DNA from: Serratia microhaemolytica
Lineage (GTDB): Bacteria; Pseudomonadota; Gammaproteobacteria; Enterobacterales; Enterobacteriaceae
Reading direction: 5' to 3'
Assembly (NCBI RefSeq): GCF_004011885.1
Contig: NZ_SBEF01000001.1
Location: forward strand, 163,885-227,884
DNA length: 64,000 nucleotides
Shown here: piece by piece, positions 56,976 to 64,000 of the stretch
How the letters are laid out: the number at the start of each line of letters is the position of its first letter
Position numbering within the stretch: the stretch's first letter is position 1
Notes under the pieces: generated by a model
The model's database searches: none
The model's input: only the letters and a program-made list of their open reading frames with translations
Told to the model about the DNA's origin: nothing
Program-made: the position numbers and the translations under genes

Positions 56976-57524
56976 TTACCAGCTACGCACTGGGCCAGTA
57001 TCAATGTGCACAAAGTTGCTACGTGGGTAGTATCCTACACCACCGGCACGCATTTTCAATGCCGCACTGCGGATATGGCGTAACTCAACACCTGGGATAT
57101 TAAAGTCCATGGCCTGTCCCTTAGTGTGATAGCTGTTCTTTGCCACCCCACTACTGCGCTCACGCAGATTATTATTGGTGGTCAGAGAACGATATCCAGA
57201 CATCAGTTGTATCGGTTTATTGCTACCAAGCAGCCCCTGTAGGCGGTAGATATAGTCAAAAAGACCCGGGTCGATCTCCATGCTTCGATTGATACGATGA
57301 TCACGAAACAGGTGATTTAATCGCAGTAGTTCTTCTTTGACATAATCAGTTCCGTCAAAAAACTCTGCCTTAATGAACTCCCCGGTGTGCATATTTTTTA
57401 ATTGTAAAATGCGCGGCCGATCGGTACCGAGGCTGGCAACCACTGTTTTTGGCAGCATTGCCATTCCCATCATAGCTGCACCTGACACCAACCATTTGCG
57501 ACGTGAATGATCAATTTGGTTCAT
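56976..57524 (-). CDS. mepK: murein DD-endopeptidase MepK (YcbK)
   Basis: Periplasmic M15-type metallopeptidase that cuts peptidoglycan cross-links, including 3-3 links in E. coli. The 182-residue protein has a twin-arginine-like signal ([20 protein letters not shown]) and the zinc/active-site segments [20 protein letters not shown] and [11 protein letters not shown]. It lies between ldtD, which makes 3-3 links, and gloC, as in E. coli. Confidence 0.96.
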   Translation of the reverse strand: MNQIDHSRRKWLVSGAAMMGMAMLPKTVVASLGTDRPRILQLKNMHTGEFIKAEFFDGTDYVKEELLRLNHLFRDHRINRSMEIDPGLFDYIYRLQGLLGSNKPIQLMSGYRSLTTNNNLRERSSGVAKNSYHTKGQAMDFNIPGVELRHIRSAALKMRAGGVGYYPRSNFVHIDTGPVRSW

Positions 57525-57643
57525 ATATTCGTTTTACCCAGCAACAGTATCAAAATAAATCCAATGGGCGGCAAGATAACCGGCAGCCGAAATAGAGTCA
57601 ACAACCACTTCACCATCCTTACATCAATTGACAAAAATAGAGA

Positions 57644-57895
57644 TTGATCGAGCTAACTCATCATTTGGAGCTTTTTGATCTGTACCATGATCGGAGGGTA
57701 ACCCCAGGAAAAAACAACAGACATGTTAATGTATATAGCCCAGTATATGAAAAACTGGAAGCAGGCATAACCCGGAAAATAGCGCTCAGCCGCCTAACGG
57801 ACAGGCTACAATCTGGGAAAACAGCTCGGAAGGCAGTTCGCGAAGCGGATAAAAAAATGGGTGGACAAGATGCCCACCCGCTGAAAACCGATTGA
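57644..57895 (+). CDS. hypothetical 83-residue protein between mepK and ldtD
   Basis: A frame on the opposite strand to both neighbours, in a gap where no other gene lies. The predicted protein is basic and polar (VYEKLEAGITRKIALSRLTD, SGKTARKAVREADKKMGGQD) with no signal peptide or motif that I recognise. It could be a gene remnant. The start and expression are unproved. Confidence 0.25.
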   Translation: MIELTHHLELFDLYHDRRVTPGKNNRHVNVYSPVYEKLEAGITRKIALSRLTDRLQSGKTARKAVREADKKMGGQDAHPLKTD

Positions 57896-57897
57896 AT

Positions 57898-59652
57898 TTA
57901 AAGCATTAACTGCTTGGCTTGAGTGATAATACTCTCTGCCATTTTTACTGAGATATCATAGTGATAGATGTCAGTACGATACTGCGGTTTTTCCTGCTCA
58001 TCGACCCAAGCAGTCAAATAGTAAAGGCGTACCGGGATCTGTTGCTGCACATCGACATGTGTAGTTTTTCCTCTTTTTAGCGTTGCTGAAATACGCGCAT
58101 TATCCCATCCAGCATCGTTGAGTAGCATCTGCGCCAAATCTTCCGCTTTGCCCACCCGCACACAACCGGAACTGAGTGCGCGAATATCTTTGTCGAACAA
58201 TTCACGTTTCGGTGTGTCATGCAGATAGATAGCTTTCGAGTTCGGCATATTGAATTTGTACAACCCCAGTGAGTTATCAGCGCCCGGGGCTTGTTGTAGC
58301 CGATAGGGGAAGTTGCGTGTAGAAACTGAACTCCAATCGATACTGGTAGGATCAACCACACCATGCTCCACACTGTTTCCGCTAAAGACACGGTAACGAT
58401 GGCGAACTAAATAGCTAGGATCACGTCGGGCCTTGGGTAAAATATCTTCACGGATCAACTTGACTGGCACATTCCACGGCGGATTGATCACCACACTATT
58501 GAGTGAACTGTTCATTAGCGGCGTTTTACGCTTCGGCATTCCGACAATCACATTCGATGCCAACACCTCACGGCCATTGAGATAGTAGCTCAGCGAGTAG
58601 TTCGGAATGTTAACCATAATAGCGGTCTTTACATTTCCGGGTAGTATCCTCAGCCGCTGCATATTCAGCGCCAGCAATGCCGCACGCTGCTGTTGTGAGG
58701 TATTCAGCCAAGCGCGCGTCTGGCTGCCAATAACGCCATCAGGTGTCAAGCCGTGCCACTGTTGAAACTGCTTTACCGCATCGACCAACTCTTCACCGTA
58801 GTACTTATCAGCCACCACGCGCTTGCTCTGTGATGCTGAAGAACTCGTCCCACCAGTAAGCAACAATGGCATCGCTGGATTGTGATACACCTCCGAGACC
58901 AACAGCCGAGGAATAGTCTCCGGGGTGGGTTTTAACATTTCGGTACGCAACAAGATTTCACGTAACATCGGTAGATCACTACTACGCTGCCCTGGACGTA
59001 AACTGACTGACTCCTTCATTCTCGGCCACGGCTGCTGGTCTGCCAACACCGCACGCAGTGCCCGCTGCATTTTTTTATACTGCGGATGTTGTGGTTCTAA
59101 TCGATTGATATAGTTTAATGTTCTATGCTGTTCAACAGCCTGCAACCAGCTATTGACAAGTACACTGGCCGGCGCAGGTAATTGACTTAGCGTGGTGCGG
59201 TATAGCTTGTGATACCCCTCTCCCCCCAATGAGGAGATAAACTGTAAGTAACCAAGCAACGCATCCGTCAACACAATATCACGTGCCATGTCACCAATTT
59301 CGGGGTGAAGTAACGTCTTAACCCATTGTGAAAACTGAGGTTGAATACCGGATATTGCCAACTCGGCCAGTTGTTGCTGAAACTGTGACTGTGCGTGTTT
59401 ATCTTGCCACAGTGGCTGCATCTGATTAGCAGTGTAGAGTTTCGCTAGCAGCGCAGGGTAATACAACCGAACGCCAACCGGTAGCTTAGCCTGTAATGAC
59501 AACTGACTATTCTGCTCAGAGCTAAGCGCTAATGGCACCACAGGCATAGCCAGCAACTCTGCTTGAACAACCAAGGATTGCATGGCAAAGGATGCAACAA
59601 TGCAGATTAATATTTTATTTTTTGTTTTTTTACCCACTTTAATCAACATCAT
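57898..59652 (-). CDS. ldtD: L,D-transpeptidase LdtD (YcbB)
   Basis: Periplasmic enzyme that makes 3-3 cross-links in peptidoglycan and gives beta-lactam tolerance in E. coli. The 584-residue protein has an N-terminal signal/anchor (KNKILICIVASFAMQSLVVQA), a long scaffold, a peptidoglycan-binding domain (YYGEELVDAVKQFQQWHGL, PDGVIGSQTRAWLN) and the YkuD catalytic block with His in IYLHDTP and Cys in SSGCVRVG. Somewhat shorter than the E. coli protein (615). First of the ldtD-mepK-gloC group. Confidence 0.95.
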   Translation of the reverse strand: MMLIKVGKKTKNKILICIVASFAMQSLVVQAELLAMPVVPLALSSEQNSQLSLQAKLPVGVRLYYPALLAKLYTANQMQPLWQDKHAQSQFQQQLAELAISGIQPQFSQWVKTLLHPEIGDMARDIVLTDALLGYLQFISSLGGEGYHKLYRTTLSQLPAPASVLVNSWLQAVEQHRTLNYINRLEPQHPQYKKMQRALRAVLADQQPWPRMKESVSLRPGQRSSDLPMLREILLRTEMLKPTPETIPRLLVSEVYHNPAMPLLLTGGTSSSASQSKRVVADKYYGEELVDAVKQFQQWHGLTPDGVIGSQTRAWLNTSQQQRAALLALNMQRLRILPGNVKTAIMVNIPNYSLSYYLNGREVLASNVIVGMPKRKTPLMNSSLNSVVINPPWNVPVKLIREDILPKARRDPSYLVRHRYRVFSGNSVEHGVVDPTSIDWSSVSTRNFPYRLQQAPGADNSLGLYKFNMPNSKAIYLHDTPKRELFDKDIRALSSGCVRVGKAEDLAQMLLNDAGWDNARISATLKRGKTTHVDVQQQIPVRLYYLTAWVDEQEKPQYRTDIYHYDISVKMAESIITQAKQLML

Positions 59653-60230
59653 TAAGCCTCTTTACCATATAAAAAACTACTTATCTCACTACTTGGTTCA
59701 GTATAGAAACAGAATAGTCTTTTTGCCGTTGGCTTACGGACAGTCCACAACCCTGCGATGAACTGTTGAAATAGAAGCCTGATTGGTTAGATTTGCTGCT
59801 CAACTTGACATTCATGCGTTACTCTGCGCGTTCACTATCTAGCGCTGGAATAACTCAAATCTATGCGCTGTGTCGCAGTAATGCAATTACAACCAGCAAT
59901 ACTTTGCTGTCATTTGATACTGAAAATAAACCCTGCTCAAAAGTGAAAAATGACCAAGCAACCTGCATGAAAATAAAAATAACTGTTATATTAATACATT
60001 ACCATGAGGTAGAGTTAAATAATAAATATATTCATAGACTTAATCAGAAGATCGTGACGCAATCTTAGTGTTAGTGTGCTCTTTGGATTTGGGATGATTG
60101 ATGGCAACGATTGATCTGGCTGACTCCGTGGGCAAATTGGAATCTTGGTGGCTAGTATCATCTTTTTTGTTGTTATAATCGCTAGCGTACTGATTTATTG
60201 TCTCTTTTTGAATGCAAAGGAATTCTTATA
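59653..60230. other. gene-free region between ldtD and csaA
   Basis: About 580 bp between divergent genes; the short frames in it have AT-rich, non-protein-like composition. It contains both promoters. No E. coli-type upstream neighbour of ldtD (mukB) is seen. Confidence 0.5.
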
Positions 60231-60569
60231 ATGGCTGATATCATTGATTGGTTTGATTTTGAAAAAGTGGATCTGCGGGTAGGTACTGTGATCAGCGCAG
60301 AGCTGAATGCCAAAGCACGTAAACCGGCGTACATTATCAAAATCGACTTAGGGCTGATTGGGATACGTCAATCTAGCGCCCAGATTACTGACCATTACTC
60401 TGCGGAAAATCTTATTGGTCAGCAAGTGCTCTGTGTGTGTAACTTCGAACCCAAACGCATAGCCGGTGTGAAATCGGAAGTACTAGTAACTGGAGTACAT
60501 GATGCAGAGGGCAAGGTGGTACTAGCCAGTTTCCAGTATCCCGTTCCCAACGGAAGTCGTCTGCTTTAG
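60231..60569 (+). CDS. csaA: CsaA-family tRNA-binding/chaperone-like protein
   Basis: A 112-residue OB-fold protein of the CsaA family (EMAP II/Trbp111-like tRNA-binding domain). The start ATG at 60231 follows AAAGGAA; the sequence reads [40 protein letters not shown] and [17 protein letters not shown]. In Bacillus CsaA binds SecA and precursor proteins; the role in enterobacteria is not established. The adjacent IS66 piece begins about 50 bp later. Confidence 0.92.
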   Translation: MADIIDWFDFEKVDLRVGTVISAELNAKARKPAYIIKIDLGLIGIRQSSAQITDHYSAENLIGQQVLCVCNFEPKRIAGVKSEVLVTGVHDAEGKVVLASFQYPVPNGSRLL

Positions 60570-60623
60570 CCACGTTTCTTTATCAGAGCGATAATTTATC
60601 TGCATCAGAAGACACGGCTCAGT

Positions 60624-61001
60624 ATGGTTGGCGGTACGTCGATTGCACCGTGGGCAGTTCCCAGTAACTCGGGTATTCACAAAGCCATCGTGCATGCCTT
60701 GAAACGTTGGCCTGCGTTACTCACTTATCTTGACGATGGGCGAATACCGATTGACAACAATCATATTGAAAATTGCATCCGTCCTATCGCCTTGGGGAGG
60801 AAGAACTGGTTGTTTGCCGGTTCATTGCTGGCCGGGCAGCGCATGGCCGGTATCATGAGCCTGCTGCAAACCGCTAAACTCAATGGCATAGAGCCGTTTA
60901 CCTGGTTGCACTTTGTGTTGACGCATCTTCCAACGTGGAAAAATAGTCAACTGGACCAACTGCTGCCTCTGCCCGGTAACACCTTCTCCTCATCCACCTA
61001 A
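60624..61001 (+). pseudogene. tnpC: IS66 transposase (TnpC) C-terminal fragment
   Basis: About 115 recognisable residues of the DDE transposase end: IHKAIVHALKRWPALLTYLDDG, DNNHIENCIRPIALGRKNWL, then FAGSLLAGQRMAGIMSLLQT and NGIEPFTWLHFVLTHLP. An intact TnpC is about 500 residues. The third catalytic acidic residue (E of IEN) is present but the first two Asp are lost. The first dozen residues before PSNSG may not belong to the transposase. Confidence 0.85.
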
Positions 61002-61061
61002 TCTGCCGCTCACCTTAACCGCTTAACATAAACTCGCAAGGTGAGATCGCCGGATGTTTAC
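60640..61061 (+). mobile_element. right-end remnant of an IS66-family element
   Basis: Contains the 3' part of an IS66 transposase gene (60624-61001) and ends in CGCCGGATGTTTAC at 61061, which agrees with the terminal inverted repeat type of IS66 elements (complement begins GTAAACATCCGGCG). The left end, tnpA, tnpB and most of tnpC are missing, so the element is dead. The left boundary is approximate. Confidence 0.75.
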
Positions 61062-61212
61062 CTTCATGACACCATAACCCGCAATCATCAGTGCCGTGCA
61101 ATGTGGCAGTTGTTGAAAAAGGTTCGTCATTTTATGGAAACCCTCAGCCCATTCCCCGGAGCTAAACATGGGATGGCAAAAGTGTAGCGGTATTAGGAGC
61201 GGCTATTTAGGT

Positions 61213-62097
61213 TTATATCCCCCACTTTTTCATGCAAAACTTAATAAACTCGCGTAATCTCAGAGGCATTTTTTGGTCACGAAGATAAATTAAATTAATC
61301 GGGCGAATAGGTAAGGGGTAATTCTTTAGGATCTCAATCAATGTGCCATTTTGTAATTCATTTTCTAACAAAATCTCAGGCTGTATCATAATTCCAGCCC
61401 CATTTAAAGCAGCATTTTTTAGCGCAAATCCATTGTTTATTCTAACATTCCCATTTAACTCCACACGAATATTTGAATTCTGAGTTGAAAAGGCCCAGTT
61501 ATGGAGAATGCTATGACCATTGAATAGCAAACAATTATGATTTTCCAGATCTAACGGTGTCTCAGGTTCTCCATAACGAGCAAGGTATCGTGGCGCCGCG
61601 CACACTACTAAGCGATAAGGCTTCAACGGTCGGGCTATCATCCCCGAATCTGCAACATCACCAATTCGAAATGCGAGGTCATATTGACCGCCAATCAAGT
61701 CAACCACGAAATCACTCAGCACAAGATTAATTCTCACATCAGGGTACATATGCATGAATTCGTGAATATGGTTCGCCAAGTATTCTGAGCCAAAAGTAAT
61801 CGGTGCAGTGATTTTCAGGGTGCCGGAAGGCTTCGAGTTAAACTCACGTATTTCAGATACCTTCGCCTGCATTTTTTCCAAAATTTCTATGCAGTGATGG
61901 TAATACATAGTACCAGGCTCGGTCAGGCTTTGTTTGCGAGTGGTACGGTTCAGAAGCTTAATCTCAAGATTTGACTCAAGTCTATTAATGTGCTTGGCAA
62001 CCATAGTTGAAGAAATGCCAAGAATATCTGCAGCCGAAGCATAACTACCGCTTTGAACTACAGTAACGAACGTTTCCATGCTGGTGATTTGATCCAT
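61213..62097 (-). CDS. LysR-family transcriptional regulator
   Basis: A 294-residue LTTR with an N-terminal winged helix (ETFVTVVQSGSYASAADILG, then SSTMVAKHINRLESNLEIKL) and a periplasmic-binding-protein-like effector domain (GTLKITAPITFGSEYLANHI). It resembles the group that regulates adjacent transporters or dehydrogenases. The start at ATG 62097 is typical; a longer reading adds 12 residues. It is divergent from an MFS gene, which is probably its target. Confidence 0.93.
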   Translation of the reverse strand: MDQITSMETFVTVVQSGSYASAADILGISSTMVAKHINRLESNLEIKLLNRTTRKQSLTEPGTMYYHHCIEILEKMQAKVSEIREFNSKPSGTLKITAPITFGSEYLANHIHEFMHMYPDVRINLVLSDFVVDLIGGQYDLAFRIGDVADSGMIARPLKPYRLVVCAAPRYLARYGEPETPLDLENHNCLLFNGHSILHNWAFSTQNSNIRVELNGNVRINNGFALKNAALNGAGIMIQPEILLENELQNGTLIEILKNYPLPIRPINLIYLRDQKMPLRLREFIKFCMKKWGI

Positions 62098-62228
62098 TAA
62101 ACACCTGGAGTTGTTAGTGAAAAAAGAATACACATGTTTTTAGTTATGCACCAGTTACACTATCATAACTTCGTACAGAATTTTGACAATCGTAACGTAT
62201 TACATACAACTTCACAAGGTACATAACA
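62098..62228. promoter_or_regulatory. divergent control region for LysR and MFS genes
   Basis: 131 bp between divergent starts, the common place for LysR binding (T-N11-A sites). No single convincing dyad can be chosen by eye. Confidence 0.4.
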
Positions 62229-63389
62229 ATGCCAATCGCTATATGGGCGCTTTCTATCGGTGCTTTTGCAATCTGCACCAGTGAATTCGTCATCATGGGT
62301 TTACTGCAACAGATTGCGTTAGATCTTAGTGTAACTATTCCACAATCAGGTTTTCTAGTTACTGGATATGCTTTAGGGGTAGTCTTAGGTGCACCTTTCC
62401 TCACTCCTTTTTTAGTGGGATTAAAGCGTAAAGCTGTGTTAGTGGGATTAATGCTGTTATTTACTGTGGGCAATTTAGCTTGTGCTATTGCTCCAGACTA
62501 TAACACTATGCTTCTAGCCCGTATATTTACTGCTTTGGCTCAAGCCGCTTTCTTTGGCTTGGGAGCCGTGGTTGCAACACGTCTTGTAGAACCTCACAAG
62601 CAGGCCAGCGCAATCGCAGCGATGTTCTTGGGGGCAACTTTAGCTAACATTTTCGGCGCACCCATTGGAGCCTTTATCGGACAGGAAATTGGTTGGCGTA
62701 GCACCTTCTATATTATCGCAGCCCTAGGTGTCATCTCCGCTATATCTATCGCTAAGATACTTCCTAATATTGAAACAGAAGCGCCAAGTAATTTAAAGCA
62801 GGAGTTTGCAGCACTTATCCAGCCAGGCATGATCCGTGCGTTACTAATCACTATCTTTGGTTTTGGCGGCACCTTTACTGCCTTCACATATATCTCACCA
62901 ATATTGACAGACATTACAGGCATGTCTCTCAGTTATGTACCGGCAATACTGTTACTGTTTGGTGTTGGCATGGCAGTAGGCAATCCAGTAGGCGCTCGCT
63001 TAACGAATATCAGTGTTATTTTTGGTATGCGTAGCACTCTCCTATTACTGATGGTAATGCTTCTGGCATTATATTTCTCTCTTGCTTCACCTATTGCTAT
63101 GGTTGTGGTCACATTCCTGTTTGGCGCAGCAATGTTCGCTACGATCCCTTCATTACAGACTTACGTATTATCAGAAGCGAGCAAGGCTCCGGTACTTGCA
63201 TCTGCGTTCAACATCGCTGCATTCAATCTCGGTAATGCGGGTGGCGCATGGCTTGGTGGTGAAGTCATCGACTCCGGAATAGCACTGCAATATTTACCGC
63301 TAGTTGCTACCGCCGTGACCGGCGTAGGTTTATTAATGGCGATAACCGTAAGCCAAAAAAGAAAATCTGCAGAAGTAGCTACCGCTTAA
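62229..63389 (+). CDS. MFS efflux transporter, DHA1 / AraJ-like
   Basis: A 386-residue inner-membrane transporter with 12 predicted helices, related to sugar/drug efflux proteins (AraJ, YdhP, PbuE type). N-terminus WALSIGAFAICTSEFVIMGL and LARIFTALAQAAFFGLGAVV are family patterns. Substrate unknown; the divergent LysR gene probably regulates it. Confidence 0.9.
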   Translation: MPIAIWALSIGAFAICTSEFVIMGLLQQIALDLSVTIPQSGFLVTGYALGVVLGAPFLTPFLVGLKRKAVLVGLMLLFTVGNLACAIAPDYNTMLLARIFTALAQAAFFGLGAVVATRLVEPHKQASAIAAMFLGATLANIFGAPIGAFIGQEIGWRSTFYIIAALGVISAISIAKILPNIETEAPSNLKQEFAALIQPGMIRALLITIFGFGGTFTAFTYISPILTDITGMSLSYVPAILLLFGVGMAVGNPVGARLTNISVIFGMRSTLLLLMVMLLALYFSLASPIAMVVVTFLFGAAMFATIPSLQTYVLSEASKAPVLASAFNIAAFNLGNAGGAWLGGEVIDSGIALQYLPLVATAVTGVGLLMAITVSQKRKSAEVATA

Positions 63390-63412
63390 TGTTCAATATA
63401 TATTGGCTCCGA

Positions 63413-63435
63413 GTATCGGAGCCAAATTTGGGGTC
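63413..63435 (+). terminator. terminator of the MFS gene
   Basis: TTGGCTCCGA and TCGGAGCCAA form a perfect 10-bp stem with a GTA loop, 23 bp after the MFS stop, followed by ATTTGG. Confidence 0.75.
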
Positions 63436-63497
63436 ACGTATTCAATGTGTAGATTTGGTTATTGCAGGTAATACTCACGCTCAATGAATGTACCAGA

Positions 63498-63639
63498 GCG
63501 GGATTCCACTTTTAAATTGATTAATTTTAAACCAAGAATGGCGTTACTACGTAAAAAAACATCAATTTATTCCTGAAATTTCATCAGATTTTATGTACAG
63601 ACGCCTAAAGTATAAATATTAATCAAAGTAGAATCCCGC
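63498..63639. repeat. imperfect inverted repeats enclosing about 90 bp
   Basis: GCGGGATTCCACTTTT (from 63498, with TTGATTAAT up to 63525) reappears on the other strand as GCGGGATTCTACTTTGATTAAT (63639-63618). GAATGTACC occurs next to both, in direct orientation. Such an arrangement suits a small non-autonomous element or the relic of an IS, but no target duplication is evident. Confidence 0.45.
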
Positions 63640-63673
63640 CCCGTGAATGTACCGATAATTTTGTCATGCATTT

Positions 63674-63922
63674 CTACTGATTTTGAGTATCCGAGAGTCT
63701 TGCGTTAGCGCTGATCTGTTGCTGTTCCACATCATACGCGGCGCGGTTTTCGATATTGCTAAAGCCCAGTGTGCCGGTGTCGAGGCGGTTTTTCTCCGCT
63801 TCGGCTTCCGAGGCGATCACCGCACCATCCAACTGGGTGTGTGCGCCAACCTGGATATCATAGCCGCCCTTGCTGTCAACGATCACCGAAAAGTGATCCA
63901 CTTTTAGGGTAAATTCGATCAA
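63674..63922 (-). pseudogene. fragment of a CdiA/FhaB-type filamentous hemagglutinin
   Basis: About 80 codons matching the conserved region between the hemagglutinin repeats and the C-terminal part of large two-partner secretion exoproteins: [50 protein letters not shown] stop codon (TGA) stands directly before the first codon, and the frame ends at 63674, so this is a relic without start, signal peptide or toxin part. More of the decayed gene may lie beyond 64000. Confidence 0.75.
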
Positions 63923-64000
63923 TCAAAATTGATCCACTACTTTACTCAGATATCACTCCTGAGCGTCGTTTGTCCTTCAATCGATAACTGTCACCACTCA
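63923..64000. other. right edge, no gene recognised
   Basis: 78 bp upstream (on the minus strand) of the hemagglutinin relic. It may hold further degraded hemagglutinin sequence, but too little is visible to decide. Confidence 0.3.

Noticed and set aside
59793..60068. 91-codon frame upstream of csaA
   Set aside because: AT-rich, no ribosome site, no motif and composition unlike a protein; treated as intergenic.

Overview
The window is chromosomal DNA of an Enterobacterales bacterium, most like the Yersiniaceae (Serratia/Yersinia type). Supporting this are a six-gene Na+-translocating NADH:quinone reductase operon, enterobacterial housekeeping genes with near-E. coli protein lengths, RF2 with the classical programmed frameshift, and gltX next to a Val-Val-Val-Lys tRNA cluster. 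Species assignment is inference; a host-associated Serratia would fit the several long gene-poor gaps and decayed fragments (IS66, CdiA-type hemagglutinin).

Layout. 1-5900: nqrABCDEF (minus strand). 6.8-9.0 kb: dpaA/yafK, yafJ, gmhA. 9.1-11.8 kb: two LPS genes (WaaL-like ligase, WaaQ-like heptosyltransferase). 12-19.6 kb: dnaQ/rnhA, yafS, gloB, mltD, a secreted barnase-like RNase with its barstar, darP, pmbA. 19.7-24.3 kb: cyuA, pepT and an orphan dppA. 25-29.6 kb: feoABC with a Fur-like box, bioH, gntX. 29.9-32.8 kb: prfB, lysS, tRNA-Gly. 33-36.2 kb: accessory region with a coiled-coil lipoprotein, a two-gene small DMT transporter and an 11-residue-repeat protein. 36.5-49.6 kb: a 14-gene, single-strand aromatic-catabolism operon. 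49.9-53.7 kb: a triple-RidA fusion, mdaB and a CaCA antiporter. 53.8-59.7 kb: gltX, four tRNAs, gloC, mepK, ldtD. 60-64 kb: csaA, IS66 remnant, LysR/MFS divergent pair, hemagglutinin fragment.

The most interesting part is 36.5-51.2 kb. Transcription from about 49.67 kb would give a Rieske ferredoxin, a small HTH-like protein, a one-subunit Rieske oxygenase, a classical SDR, an IclR regulator, a type I extradiol dioxygenase, a ferredoxin reductase, an MFS transporter, a cupin, an alpha/beta hydrolase, a second SDR lacking the YxxxK residues, an aspartate-dehydrogenase-like enzyme, an aldehyde dehydrogenase and a ThDP decarboxylase-like enzyme. This reads as a complete ring-hydroxylation, ring-cleavage and side-chain pathway. 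A sigma70-type promoter and a perfect 16-bp palindrome lie directly upstream, and a 13/16 match to that palindrome lies upstream of the adjacent triple-RidA gene. Because RidA-family proteins include imine/enamine and 2-aminomuconate deaminases, and the operon has an AspDH-like gene, a nitrogen-containing aromatic substrate is a reasonable hypothesis. The substrate itself cannot be read from the sequence.

Gene order is a patchwork of short blocks known from widely separated E. coli loci, so the chromosome is strongly rearranged relative to E. coli; for example, prfB is not preceded by recJ.
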